Assembly (NCBI GenBank): GCA_003427395.1
Contig: BFEA01000382.1
Span: 221,348-250,617, forward strand
Length of the DNA stretch: 29,270 bases
Direction: 5' to 3'
Source of the DNA: Chara braunii
Lineage: Eukaryota > Streptophyta > Charophyceae > Charales > Characeae
Shown here in pieces: positions 9,241 through 19,308 of the stretch (positions are counted from its first letter, which is position 1; every line of letters begins with the position of its first letter). The notes under the pieces were generated by a model. That model saw only the letters and a list, made by a program, of their open reading frames with translations, made no database searches and had not been told where the DNA came from. A program made the translations under genes and the position numbers.

Positions 9241-10129
9241 GTGATGAACCGGAACATCAACACATGCTTGAACTTGACAAGAAGCTAGTGGAACATGCTC
9301 ATATGAGTAGAAGAGCAACTAAGTGAGAATTGGAACATCAACATATGTTTCAACTTGCCAAAGAACTAGTGGAACACATTCACATGAGTAGAAGAGCAAC
9401 TAAGTAAGAACCGGAGCATCAACACATGCGTGAACTTGACAAAGAACTAGTGGAACACATTCACACGAGTAGAAGAGCAACTAAGTAAGAACCGAAACAT
9501 CAACACATGCTTGAACTTGACAAGGAACTAGTGGAACACATTCACACGAGTAGAAAAGCAACTAAGTGAAAAGCGGAACATCAACACATGCTTGAACTTG
9601 ACAAAGAATTAGTGGAACACATTCATATGAGTAGAAGAGAAACTAACTGAAAACCGGAATTTCAACACATGCTTGAACTTGACAAAGAAGTAGTGAAACA
9701 CATTCATATGAGTAGGAGAGCAACTAAGTGAGAATCGGAACATCACCACATGCTTGAACTTGACAAAGAACTAGTGGAACACATTCATATGAGTAGGAGA
9801 GCAACTAAGTGAGAACCGAAACATCAACACATGCTTGAACTTGACAAAGAATTAGTGGAATACATTCACACGAGTAGGAGAGCAACTAATTGAGAACCGG
9901 AACACCAACAAATGCTTGAACTTGACAAAGAACTAGTGGAAATCATTCACATGAGTAGGAGAGCACCTAAGTGAGAACCGGAACATCAACACACGCTTGA
10001 ACTTGATAAAGAACTAGTGGAACACATTCATTTGAGTAGGAGAGCAACTAAGTGAGAATCGGAACATCAACACATGCTTGAACTTGACAAAGAACTAGTG
10101 AAACACATTCATATGAGTAGGAGAGCAAC
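9241..10129 (+). repeat. 81-bp minisatellite array, left part
   Basis: About eleven diverged units of 81 bp follow head to tail. Spacing was checked on the AACCGGAAC block (9,408; 9,489; 9,570). Each unit holds CATCAACACATGC, TTGAACTTGAC, ACTAGTGGAAC and GAGTAG(A/G)AGAGCAACTAAG. Units differ by scattered substitutions, so the array is not freshly amplified. No unique spacers separate the units, so it is not CRISPR-like. Confidence 0.95.
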
Positions 10130-10490
10130 TTAAACCACTGGTCCCCCCGCCACCGAAAAGCCCTAGTCCCTGTGAGTTAGGGCCGGGTTGCACGGACGGG
10201 CGGCGACCGTACGGAGGGGCGGGTTGTACCGAGGCCGACGGGTCCAATCCCGCCATTTTACAAGCGGCAACTTTGCCGATTTTTTGTGCTCAGGAAAAAA
10301 CATCAAAATGTTTGAAAATTTGAGGGTCCGTAGATCAGGTCGTGATCTTTCAGGGAAAAATAACAGAAAAAAAAAAATCATTTTGACGGTGAAATATTCG
10401 CCGCGCCGATTTGGTTAATTTTTGAATTTTGTGAAACGGCGCTACTAGTACCCTTGATGTTTTCTGGCGTTAGGGGGACCGGTGGTTTTA
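10130..10490. mobile_element. 355-bp TIR (MITE-like) element inserted in the 81-bp array
   Basis: The regular array is interrupted by unrelated sequence at 10,133-10,487. The left end is AACCACTGGTCCCCC and the right end, reverse-complemented, is AACCACCGGTCCCCC, so the terminal inverted repeats match at 14 of 15 bases. TTA flanks both sides (10,130-10,132 and 10,488-10,490), as a 3-bp target duplication. Removing the element and one TTA restores the array phase with one mismatch. It has no transposase and is non-autonomous. A 3-bp TTA duplication fits PIF/Harbinger; the CACTGG-type end also recalls CACTA elements. The superfamily is not settled. Confidence 0.85.
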
Positions 10491-11640
10491 GTGAGAACCG
10501 GAACATCAACACGTGCTTGAACTTGACAAATAACTAGTGGAACACATTCACATGAGTAGAAGAGCAACCAAGTGAACACCGGAACATCAACACACGCTTG
10601 AACTTGACAAAGAACTAGTGGAACACATTCACATGAGTAGGAGAGCAACTAAGTGAGAACCGGAACATCAACACATTCTTGGACTTGACAAAAAACTAGT
10701 GGAACACATTCATATGAGTAGGAGAGCAACTAAGTGAGAACCGGAACATCAACACATGCTTGAACTTGACAAGGAACTAGTGGAACACATTCACATGAGT
10801 AGAAGAGCAACTAAGTAAGAACCGGAACATCAACACATGCTTGAACTTGACANNNNNNNNNNNNNNNNNNNNNNNNNNNNNNNNNNNNNNNNNNNNNNNN
10901 NNNNNNNNNNNNNNNNNNNNNNNNNNNNNNNNNNNNNNNNNNNNNNNNNNNNNNNNNNNNNNNNNNNNNNNNNNNNNNNNNNNNNNNNNNNNNNNNNNNN
11001 NNNNNNNNNNNNNNNNNNNNNNNNNNNNNNNNNNNNNNNNNNNNNNNNNNNNNNNNNNNNNNNNNNNNNNNNNNNNNNNNNNNNNNNNNNNNNNNNNNNN
11101 NNNNNNNNNNNNNNNNNNNNNNNNNNNNNNNNNNNNNNNNNNNNNNNNNNNNNNNNNNNNNNNNNNNNNNNNNNNNNNNNNNNNNNNNNNNNNNNNNNNN
11201 NNNNNNNCATGAGTAGAAGAGCAACTAAGTAAGAACCGGAACATCAACACATGCTTGAACTTGACAAGGAACTAGTGGAACACATTCACATGAGTAGAAG
11301 AGCAACTAATTAAGAACCGGAACATCAACACATGCTTGAACTTTAAAAAGAACTAGTGGAACGCATTCACATGAGTAGGAGAGTAACTAAATAAGAACCG
11401 GAACATCAACACATCAACACATGCTTGAACTTGACAAAGAACTAGTGGAACACATTCACATGAGTAGGAGAGTAACTAAGTAAGATCCGGAACATCAACA
11501 CATGCTTGAACTTGATAGGGAACTAGTGGAACACATTCACATGAGTAGAAGAGCAACTAAGTAAGAACCGGAACATCAACGCATGCTTGAACTTGACAAG
11601 GAACTAGTGGAACACCTTCACATGAGTAGAGCGAGCAACC
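10491..11640 (+). repeat. 81-bp minisatellite array, right part (contains assembly gap)
   Basis: The 81-bp array resumes after the TIR element, is cut by a run of Ns at 10,853-11,207 and continues to about 11,640. One unit near 11,401-11,425 has a 9-bp internal duplication of ACATCAACAC. The true unit number is unknown because of the gap. Confidence 0.93.
10853..11207. other. Assembly gap (355 N)
   Basis: The bases are unresolved. The gap begins and ends inside 81-bp units, so the missing sequence is probably more of the array. Its length is not a whole number of units given the flanking phase, so it is likely an estimate. Confidence 0.95.
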
Positions 11641-11642
11641 AA

Positions 11643-12030
11643 GTTAATTTGGAATGTCATCATGTGAGAGTCGGGCCATGCATGTGAGGGAGACTTGCTC
11701 AAGCACATGCTAATGGCTCACGAATGCAACCAAGTTTGAAACGGAATGTCATCATGGGAGAGTTGGGCGATGCATGTGAGTGAGGCTTGCTCAAACACAT
11801 GCTCATGGCTCATGAATGCAACCAAATTTGAAACGGAATTTCATCATGTGAGAGTTGATCCAAGCATGTGAGTGAGACTTGCTCAAACACATGCTCATGG
11901 CTCATGAATGCAACCAAATTTGAGACAGAATGTCACCATGTGAGAGTTGGGCCATTCATGTGAGTGAGACTTGCTCAAACACATGCTCATGGCTCATGAA
12001 TGCAGCCAAATTTGAAACGGAATGTCATCA
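11643..12030 (+). repeat. 92-bp minisatellite array
   Basis: Units with TTTGAAACGGAATGTCATCA recur at 11,735, 11,827, 11,919 and 12,011, exactly 92 bp apart, after a diverged first unit at about 11,643. The stretch GCAACCAA...GAAACGGAATGTCATCA resembles GCAACTAA...GAACCGGAACATCAACA of the preceding 81-bp unit, so the two families may share an ancestor. Confidence 0.92.
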
Positions 12031-13520
12031 GCTACTATGTGAGTGGAAAGCACAAGCCAGGCTAGTTCAAAACACAAGTCTTGAGCATGAGATCATCCAT
12101 AGAATAATCGGAGCACTACCTACTAGTATGCGAGTGAAAAGCAAGAGTTGGAGTCGACTAAATCCCAAGTTTTGAACATGAGATAATCCATGGAAGAATC
12201 AGAGCACTACCTACAAGTATGTGAGTGAAAGCAAGAGTTGGAGTAGACCAAATCACGAGTTTTGAACATGAGATCATTCATGGAAGAATCGGAGCACTAC
12301 CTACAAGTATGTGAGTGAAAGGCAAGACTTGAAGTAGACCAAATCACAAGTTTTGAACATGAGATCATTCATGGAAGAATCGGAGCACTACCTACTAGTA
12401 TGTGAGTGAAAAGCAAGAGTTGAAGTAGACCAAATCACAAGTTTTGAACATGAGATCATCCATAGAAGAATCGGAGCACTACCTACTGGCATGTGAGTGA
12501 AAAGCAAGAGATAAAGTAGACCAAATCACAAGTTTTGAACATGAGATCATCCATAGAAGAATTGGAGCACTACCTACTAGTGTGTGAGTGAAAAGCAAGA
12601 GTTCAAGTAACCCAAATCACAAGTTTTGAGCATGAGATCATCCATAGAAGAATCGGAGCACTACCTCCTAGTGTGTGAGTGAAAAGCAAGAGTTGAAGTA
12701 GCTCAAATCACAAGTTTTGAGCATGAGATCATCCATAGAAGAATCGGAGCGCTACCTACTAGTGTGTGAGTGAAAAGCAAGAGTTGACGTAGACCAAATC
12801 GCAAGTTTTGAACATGAGATCATCCATAGAAGAATCGGAGTACTACCTACTAAAGTGTGAGTGAAAAACAAAAGTTGAAGTAGCCGAAATCATAAGTTTT
12901 GAGCATGAGATCATCCATAGAAGAATCGGAGCACTACCTACTAGTGTGTGAGTGAAAAGCAAGAGTTGAAGTAGACCAAATCACAGGTTTTGAGCATGAG
13001 ATCATCCATAGAAGAATCGGAGCACTACTTACTAGTGTGTGAGTGAAAAGCAAGAGTTGTAGTAGCCCAAATCACAAGTTTTGAGCATGAGATCATCCAT
13101 AGAAGAATCGGAGCATGACCTACTAGTGTGTGTGAAAAGCGAGAGTAGAAGTAGCCCAAATGACAAGTTTTGAGCATGAGAACATCCATTGAAGAATCGG
13201 AGCACTACCTACTAGTGTGTGAGTGAAAAGCAAGAGTTGAAGTAGACCAAATTAAAGTTTTGAACATGAGATCATGGATAGAAGAATTGGAGCACTACCT
13301 ACTAGTGTGTGAGTGAAAATCAAGAGTTGAAGTAGCCCAAATCACAAGTTTTGAGCATGAGATCATCGATAGAAGAATCGGAGCACTACTTACTAGTGTG
13401 TGAGTGAAAAGCAAGAGTTGAAGTAGACCAAATCACAAGTTTTGAGCATGAGATCATCCATGGAAGAATCGGAGCACTACCTACTAGTATGTGAGTGAAA
13501 AGAAAGAGTTGGAGTAGACC
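12031..13520 (+). repeat. 91-bp minisatellite array
   Basis: About sixteen units of 91 bp follow (checked 12,929 to 13,020). Each contains GAGCACTACCTACTAG, GTGAGTGAAAAGCAAGAG, AAATCACAAGTTTTGA and CATGAGATCATCCATAGAAG. Units differ by a few substitutions and 1-2-bp indels. The array ends at about 13,520 in a polypurine tract. Confidence 0.95.
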
Positions 13521-13526
13521 AATTAA

Positions 13527-13760
13527 AAGGAAGAAGAGGAAGAAGAAGGAGAAGGAGAAGAAAAGGAGGAGAAAGGGAAGAAGAAAAAGAAGAAGGAAGG
13601 TGAGAGAAGGAGGAGGAGAAGAAGAAGAAGAAGAAGGAGAGGATGAAGAAGGAAAAGAAGAAGAAGAAGAAGGAAGAAGAGGAAGAGGAAGAAGAAGAAG
13701 AAGAAGAAGAAGGGAGGAAAAGGAAGAAGAGGAAGAAGAAGAGGGAGAAGGAGAATCTTC
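13527..13760 (+). repeat. Polypurine tract (GAA/GGA-rich)
   Basis: Over 200 bp are almost entirely A and G on the plus strand. A second tract of similar make-up lies at about 14,236-14,412 because of the 659-bp duplication. Such tracts can form triplex DNA. The apparent Ser/Phe-rich or Glu/Arg-rich ORFs through them are composition artefacts. Confidence 0.93.
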
Positions 13761-14894
13761 TTCCTTCCACTCACCTTGTTTATATCTTGGAGATGGAGTT
13801 TCAACCTTGATGAGGCTTCTTGTTCCTCGTACAAATACCTCCTTGGCTACGACTCCCTTCTTTGTCAAGCCTCTCTCACTCTCTCCCAACTTGCGACAAA
13901 CTGCTATTACCATGGCTATGGAGTCCTCCCCTCTAGGAGAGCTAATGAGACTCCCTCTAGCCTCTCTTTCTTCCTCACACCCTGGGGGCTATGGCGGACC
14001 ACCTCCCTAGTGCCAACCTCACTACCACTAGCCTCTAGAGCTCCTCTCCCTAGCTCAGTCTCCTCTAAGCTCCCAAAGTGGCATGGGTTCCCTTCTCCTT
14101 TCTCTAAGTGAAAGAGTGCTCCTATGAGCTCGCTTGGGCAGCATGGACACTCCTCTTGCAATTGTGAATGTGGCGGACTGAATTCCCAGCTTATGTAGGC
14201 TGAAACTAGCAGTCCGGCTAGCCATGGGCCTCCCCAAGAAGAAAAAGAAGAAGGAAGGTGAGAGAAGGAGAAGGAGAAGAAGAAGAAGAAGGAGAGGATG
14301 AAGAAGGAGAAGAAGGAGAATAAAAAGAAGAAGAATGAAGAAGAGGAAGAGGAAGAAGAAGAAGAAGAAGGGAGGAAAAAGAAGACGAGGAAGAAGAAGA
14401 GGGAGAAGGAGAATCTTCTTCCTTCCACTCACCTTGTTGATGTCTTGGAGATGGAGTTTCAACCTTGATGAGGCTTTTTGTTCCTCGTACAAATACCTCC
14501 TTGGCTATGACTCCCTTCTTCCTCGAGCCTCTTTCATTCTCTCCCAACTTGCGACAAACTCCTATTACCATTGCTATGGAGTCCTCCCCTCTAGGAGGGC
14601 TAACGGGACTCCCTCTAGCCTTTCTTTCTTCCTCACACCCTGGGGGCTATGGCGGATCACCTCCCTAGTGCCAGCCTCACTACCACTAGCCTCTAGAGCT
14701 CCTCTCCCTAGCTCAGTCTCCTCTAAGCTCCCAAAGTGGCATGGGTTGCCTTCTCCTTTCTCCAAGTGAAAGAGTGTTCCTATGAGCTCACTTGGGCAGC
14801 ATGGACGCTCCTCATGCAATTGCGAATGTGGCGGACTGAATTCCCAGCTTATGTAGGCTGAAACCAGCACTCCGGCTAGCCCATGGGCCTCCCC
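13577..14894 (+). repeat. 659-bp tandem duplication
   Basis: Copy 1 (13,577-14,235) and copy 2 (14,236-14,894) are direct repeats offset by 658-659 bp. Each begins with a GAA/GGA-rich tract, continues with the block starting GAGAATCTTCTTCC (13,751 and 14,409) and ends with ATGGGCCTCCCC. They differ by scattered substitutions and by indels in the purine tract. Minus-strand frames are conserved between the copies but show many amino-acid changes, so I do not call them genes. Confidence 0.92.
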
Positions 14895-15451
14895 ATGTGC
14901 CTTGAGGTGAACCGAGGTACCCCCAAGGCAAAATTCCACTACTAGGCCTTTCTGGGGGGTACCCGGGCTTCGTTTTGGCCAAGTACATGCAGTCCGAGTG
15001 GTTGGTACCAACTTGGATTGCCACTTGGCCTCCTTCGGCCTCCTTTTCACTTCCAAAATGATGCCCCCTTGGGTCCTAATGCCCAAGGGGCAGGTTTACT
15101 TTAGAGAAAAAGGCCTAGTAAGCCTTTTTCTCAATTTTTTCAATTTCTACCCCATTTTGGGAACCATGCAGCGGTGCATTTTCAGCCTTTGATCTGCCTG
15201 AGATCAAAGACCAACAATATTCCATGTCACCCCCAAGTAGCCCTTGCTTCAAATTTGAGCCCCTAAGTCCACGTTTTCAATTTTTGGTGCATCTGGCCCT
15301 CTTTTTGGGCCAAATGCACAGTTTCGTCTCTTTCCCTCTTTTGTTTCTTTCCATTTTGGGTTGCCACCTCATTCTGGAGCTAGCAGTTTTGAGCTGGTCG
15401 ACAAAAAACGGCTAGTTTCTCTCTACCATGAGATCTGATCTAAAATCCATG
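14895..15451. other. Gene-free stretch
   Basis: Only short frames without motifs are present. The sequence has G/C-rich inverted words such as CCCCTTGGG and pyrimidine-rich runs. It could be LTR or spacer DNA of an old element. Nothing specific is supported. Confidence 0.4.
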
Positions 15452-15590
15452 ACCAGGACATTTGGCGGGACCAGGATTTTAACTTGACCAAGACATTTGG
15501 CGGATCCAGGATTTTGACGAGACTATGACATTTGGCGGGACCGGGATTTTGACGGGACCAAGACATTGGCAAGACAGGGACTTAGACTTA
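15452..15590 (+). repeat. 35-bp tandem repeat with GACATTTGGCGG
   Basis: Units start at 15,452, 15,487, 15,522 and 15,557 (the last degenerate), exactly 35 bp apart. Each carries GACATTTGGCGG and (A/G)GGATTTTGAC. Degenerate reverse-complement words of the same kind (AATCCTGG, CCTGGTCC) appear at 16,631-16,720. Confidence 0.88.
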
Positions 15591-16354
15591 GATCTGACCA
15601 GGAATTCAAACGAGGTCGGGGGTTCGAAACCAGGCTGGCAACCTCGGACAATGGAGTTCAAGTCGGGGGTTAAGGACCATGGCGGACAATCGAGAACAGG
15701 CTTGAGCCTTTGAAATCAGGCCAGGACCAGAGAAACAAAACCAGATAATTGAGACCGTGGGCCGCGCGAACCTCAGTGAAAGAGAGAAAATTGTTCGAGG
15801 CACTGTGTCGGGACTGGTGGGTCCCGAGTAATATCCCATCACTCGAGAGACTGTATATAGCCAGATTATGCACGATAGAGAAATCTGGAGTCAGGGGGAA
15901 AGAGAGAAAAAACGAAGGATTAGGCCGCAGGAGGGAGTGATGCCCTTGGGTAGGAACCGCAGGAGGAAAGAACCAGCAACGACAAGCAAGCAAGTGTAAG
16001 AACAGGGGCACATAGAACATAGCACGAGGCCTGGAAGGCCGTTGGAATTCAACAAGACTAAGGCCAAGGGGCCATTAGCGACAAAGGAATGAGGAAGTTG
16101 AGAGATGGACGGCCCCGGAGGCCGTGGGAAGCTAGAGAATAGGGCCCAACATGGGAGCCACCTACGACAATTAACGGAAGCCTCGGGATGGAGGCCCCGC
16201 AACCGAAGGAACCGGCGCGCGCAAGGCGCAAGAAAAACAAGGGAGAGGGGTCACCGTAGGGCGGCAAATGCCCAAGGAACGTGGGACACCTTGGGGGAAA
16301 GGCACCAGGGGCCGCTTGGGACTAAATAAAAATAATGGTATCCGGGACAAAATA
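15591..16354. other. Gene-free stretch before the 26-bp array
   Basis: Frames up to 116 codons occur on both strands, but none shows domain motifs. The region is rich in GGCC and AGG words. No gene is supported. Confidence 0.4.
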
Positions 16355-16520
16355 TGTCGGGGACCACCGGCGGGATAAAGTGTCGAGGGCCACCGGTGGG
16401 ACTAAGTGTCGGGGACCACCGACGGGAGTAAGTGTCGAGGACCACCACCGGGATTAAGTGTCGGGGACCTCCGGCGAAACCAAGTGTCGGGGACCATCGG
16501 CGGGAAAGTATCGGGGACAC
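16355..16520 (+). repeat. 26-bp GC-rich tandem array
   Basis: Units beginning TGTCGGGGACCACCGG start at 16,355, 16,381, 16,407, 16,433, 16,459 and 16,485, and a partial one at 16,509. Five are exactly 26 bp and the sixth is 24 bp. Most carry GG(C/T)GGGA and end in AAG. The array ends about 27 bp before the inverted hairpin module. Confidence 0.93.
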
Positions 16521-16546
16521 ATGAAGGTCTCAAAACGGCGGCACCA

Positions 16547-16630
16547 CATGAGAAAAAAATAATTAAGACAAGGTGCACCGTCAAGATCGAGATCTTGACG
16601 ACCAAAAATGTGCAAGCACTAGCGGTAGCA
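16547..16630 (-). repeat. Twin-hairpin module (right, inverted copy)
   Basis: Reverse-complemented, this stretch matches about 2,159-2,256: TTGCTACCGCTAGTGCTTGC, then the 20-bp palindrome (16,580-16,599), then GGTGCACCTTGTC and the T-rich run ending CTCATG. The CACTAGCGGT arm present in the left copy is absent here, so the first hairpin is incomplete. CTCATG faces inward in both copies. Confidence 0.75.
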
Positions 16631-16881
16631 ATTCAAAATCCTGGGTCCTAGGTTGTGCTTGAAGTCCTGGTCCCGTCGAAAGCCCTGGCCCTGGCCTGGT
16701 CCAAAGTCCCGGTCTTGTCAAGGTTTCGGTCCGTCAAAGTTTCGGCCCGTCAAAGGTCTCGTCCGTGGCGTAGTTGCTTAGCCTCAAGGTCCCAGTTTGT
16801 CCAAAGTCCCGACTTGTTCAAATCCCGGTTTGTTCCCTGAACCACGATCCGGTCACAGCCCCAGGAACGTTGTTCTTTAAA
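16631..16881. other. Degenerate short repeats (GTCCCGGT-like words)
   Basis: Words such as CCTGGTCC, AAAGTCCCGG and CGTCAAAG recur irregularly, as a degraded tandem array leading into the regular 40-bp repeats. No fixed period could be set by eye. Confidence 0.5.
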
Positions 16882-17138
16882 GTCCCGTTCCAGTTGCGTC
16901 CTCAGGCACCCTGTGCTTGATGTCCCGTTTCGGCTTTCCCTTCGGGCTCGTAGTGCCCAATTTCCCGTTCCAGTTGCGTCCTCTGGCACGCTGTGCTTGA
17001 CATCTCGTTCCGGCTGTGCCTTCGGGCGTGTAGTGCCCGATGTCCCGTTCCAATTGCGTCCTTGGGTATGCTGTGCTTGATGTCCCGTTCCGACTGTGCC
17101 TTCGGGCACGTATTGCTCGATGTCCCGTTCCAGTGCAT
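16882..17138 (+). repeat. 40-bp tandem repeat with alternating A/B units (80-bp higher-order period)
   Basis: Six units of exactly 40 bp start with GTCCCGTT or close variants at 16,882, 16,922, 16,962, 17,002, 17,042 and 17,082, with a partial unit at 17,122. Odd units carry GTTGCGTCC and CTGTGCTTGA; even units carry CCTTCGGGC and GCCC(A/G)AT. The alternation is a small higher-order repeat. Confidence 0.93.
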
Positions 17139-17296
17139 GTAGTGTCTCTGTCCGTGCGTGCGTGTCTGAGGCACGCCCTCTCGACTGTGCGCGTGCATGC
17201 GTGCTGTTGCATACTGTTCTCCCACAACCTCGATCACGTGTGCGCGCTATCGCGCGACCGTGCACATGTCTGCAACTGTGCGAGCGTTCGTGTGCT

Positions 17297-17770
17297 GCTC
17301 TCGCTATTGTCCGCTGTCCGCACGATATCCCGCGGTTGTTGCGCCCCTCTTTGCGCGATCTCCCATGGCTGTGCATGCATCCGTGCGCTGTCCGCGCCCA
17401 TTTTCTCTCGCTATTGTCCGTTGTCCGCGTGATCTCCGACGGTTGTTGTGCGCCCGTTTGTGCGTTGTGTGCGCGATATCCCGTGGCTGTGCGCGCGTCC
17501 GTGAGCTGCTCGCGCGCGTTTTTTCCCACTATTGTCCGTTGTTCACGTGATCTCCCGCGGCTGTTGCCCGCCCGTCTACGAGCTGTCTGCGCGATCTCCC
17601 GTGGCTGTGCGGGTGTCCGTGTGCTGCCTGCGCGCGTTTTCTCCCGCTATTGTTCGTTGTCCGCGCGATCTTCAGCGACTGTTGCGCGCCCGTCTGCGCG
17701 CTCTCTGCGCGATCTCCCGTGGTTGTGCGTGAGCTCTCGCGCTGTCCTCGCCATCTCCCGTGGTTGTGCG
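17297..17770 (+). repeat. CpG-rich tandem repeat of about 118 bp
   Basis: CTATTGT(C/T)CG blocks start at 17,304, 17,411, 17,529 and 17,647, giving spacings of 107, 118 and 118 bp. Each unit holds a GATCTCCCG-like word, GCGCGATCTCCC and many CG dinucleotides. A long plus-strand frame crosses it, but the period is not a multiple of three and successive units are read in different frames, so it is not a gene. Confidence 0.88.
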
Positions 17771-18783
17771 CGAGGCTGTGCGCGGCTGCACACGGTTGTG
17801 GGCGTCCACTCCCGACTGCGCGCCCTGTGTGCGCGACTGTTAGAGCGTGGCTATGGTGCACCTCTCCCTGATGTCGTGCGCCAGAGTGCGTATCTTCGAA
17901 GTGTCGCTTCGTCCCCCTATGCTCTTTCTCCCAAGCTCCTCTTGTGCGCCTGCACGTGCGCAAATCGGAGCTCCTGTCCTCGTGCGCCCGCAGTACGAGT
18001 GTCCAAAAAAAAAGCCCCACCTTTGAGCCCGGTTGGGCTTATACTTTACGGGCCCTCTTCTCGGAGTGCCCTAGCCCTTCCATGCGCTCCGGGGCTGCCG
18101 AGAAGTTAAGAGCGCCCTTGTACCATGGCCTCCCCGAGCTTGTGCCCGGGCCTGTTTTCCCGAAGTGTTTTTAGCGAAAGGGGCCTTTTTGTGGGGTACC
18201 GGGTTTTTTCCAGCGCCTCGTTGCCGAGGCTCATGGCGAACCTAGGCCCAATCTATCGTGGCCCTTGTGGTCCTCACACAGAAAAGTACCAGGCCTTGTC
18301 AAATTTCGTAGGGCCCCGCCTTGGAAATAAGGTTGCGGTTCGAGGACCCTTCTCTTAGCCTTAGGCCACTTTCGGATCTACTTAGGCCCCGTTGGTTAAA
18401 ATCCCAAGTGCGCCCAAGCAGCGTTCCCCCTTCGTATCGGTTCTACAAAGAATTCCGGTGTCGGCCGCCACTTAGCTCTCCTGAGGGCTCGTCTATGAAG
18501 TCTGACGCCCCCCCCCTTGTGTGGTCCATCGTCCGACTTTTTGATACAATTCGGCTCTCCCGTTCCTGTCCCTTTACCTGGAGCCTCCGACACTTCCTCA
18601 GTAATAGTCACTCATTTATGCCTTGTCAATGGTACACCTCAGTAGCACGCGCAAAGGGGCGCCTATCCCGAATTCATGGTTCTGCTTTTTTATGACAACT
18701 CGGCCTCAACATCCGTTGCGCGAGTTTGATATCGTACCTTTCGACGTTGGTTGAGATCCCGTCAGGCAATTTGACTGAATCCA
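17771..18783. other. Gene-free stretch upstream of the plus-strand gypsy relic
   Basis: No open frame with motifs is present. From about 18,010 the sequence is a mix of GGCCC-rich words and could be LTR or 5' leader of the following retroelement. No LTR pair could be identified by eye. Confidence 0.4.
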
Positions 18784-18954
18784 GTCCTCAAGTGTTATCT
18801 TCAAGGAAGTAAAGGGCGACGTAAGGCTGGAGCCGCCCGACAGCGGGAAGAGTGGCAACAGAGAATGGATAACAGGCAGTGCCTCAATTGTGGCACTGGA
18901 GGGCACGTCATAGCATGGTGCCCCCTCATTCGAAACCCAAAAGGGAGCAGCCAA
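18784..18954 (+). pseudogene. Gag C-terminal remnant with CCHC zinc knuckle (plus-strand gypsy relic)
   Basis: The frame open from 18,775 reads through a basic, Arg/Lys-rich stretch into C-L-N-C-G-T-G-G-H-V-I-A-W-C (18,880-18,921). This is a complete C-x2-C-x4-H-x4-C zinc knuckle, which binds retrotransposon RNA in gag. It stops at 18,955. Upstream capsid sequence is not recognisable. It lies about 700 bp before the RT domain of the same strand, as in Ty3/gypsy gag-pol order. Confidence 0.7.
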
Positions 18955-19308
18955 TAGGAGTAGCATCTGCTCCTACATAGTTGAGGGGTTCAGTTGAAGC
19001 TAAGGTGCCAATCACCCCTTTCAAACCCTCGACTCAATATGACAAAGGATGACTCTTCTTCAGCCCATCGTCCAGAATACCCTGGCACTGTTTTTTATGC
19101 TTTGTCTTACTGGACGATTCCCTTGACGAACTTGGAAATGAACTCATAGCTTTAAGAAGTTTGTGGGCTAGGAAAGCGAAGTCCAAGGGGTAGTTGATCA
19201 TTGTAAACATCGAGATTGCACGTACGGGAGTAGGTGCCTTGTTAGTTCCAGGATCGATGCGGTCCTACATCTTAGAGTCAACGCAAGGATGAAAAGTCCG
19301 AACTTAAA
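18955..19308 (+). pseudogene. Degenerate protease region (plus-strand gypsy relic)
   Basis: Around 19,220-19,280 the plus strand encodes G-A-L-L-V-P-G-S-M-R-S-Y-I. This can be aligned with the A-L-V-D-(S/T)-G-(A/S) active-site stretch of retrotransposon aspartic proteases, but the catalytic Asp is missing. Flanking frames are broken. The assignment rests on position and a short resemblance. Confidence 0.35.

Noticed and set aside
10853-11207. Gap of 355 N equal in length to the 355-bp TIR element
   Set aside because: Probably coincidence or an estimated gap size. The flanks are in mid-unit of the 81-bp array with no TIR ends visible.
10445-11250. Minus-strand 27-residue repeat protein through the 81-bp array
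   Set aside because: 81 is a multiple of three, so some units stay open together, but other units of the array contain stops and part of the frame is assembly-gap N.
9241-11640. CRISPR-like array
   Set aside because: The whole 81-bp unit repeats without unique spacers, and the context is plant nuclear repeats.
13386-14571. Minus-strand frames with long Ser, Leu and Phe runs
   Set aside because: These are translations of the GAA/GGA polypurine tracts. The conserved pieces between copies reflect the 659-bp duplication and carry many replacements.
16750-17529. Minus-strand frame of 259 codons
   Set aside because: It is the antisense of the 40-bp and 118-bp tandem repeats, with Thr/Arg/Gly repeats and no domain motif.
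17096-18109. Plus-strand open frame of 337 codons, Cys/Arg/Ala-rich
   Set aside because: It crosses the 118-bp array, whose period is not a multiple of three. Successive units are read in different frames, so it stays open because of GC bias, not coding constraint.
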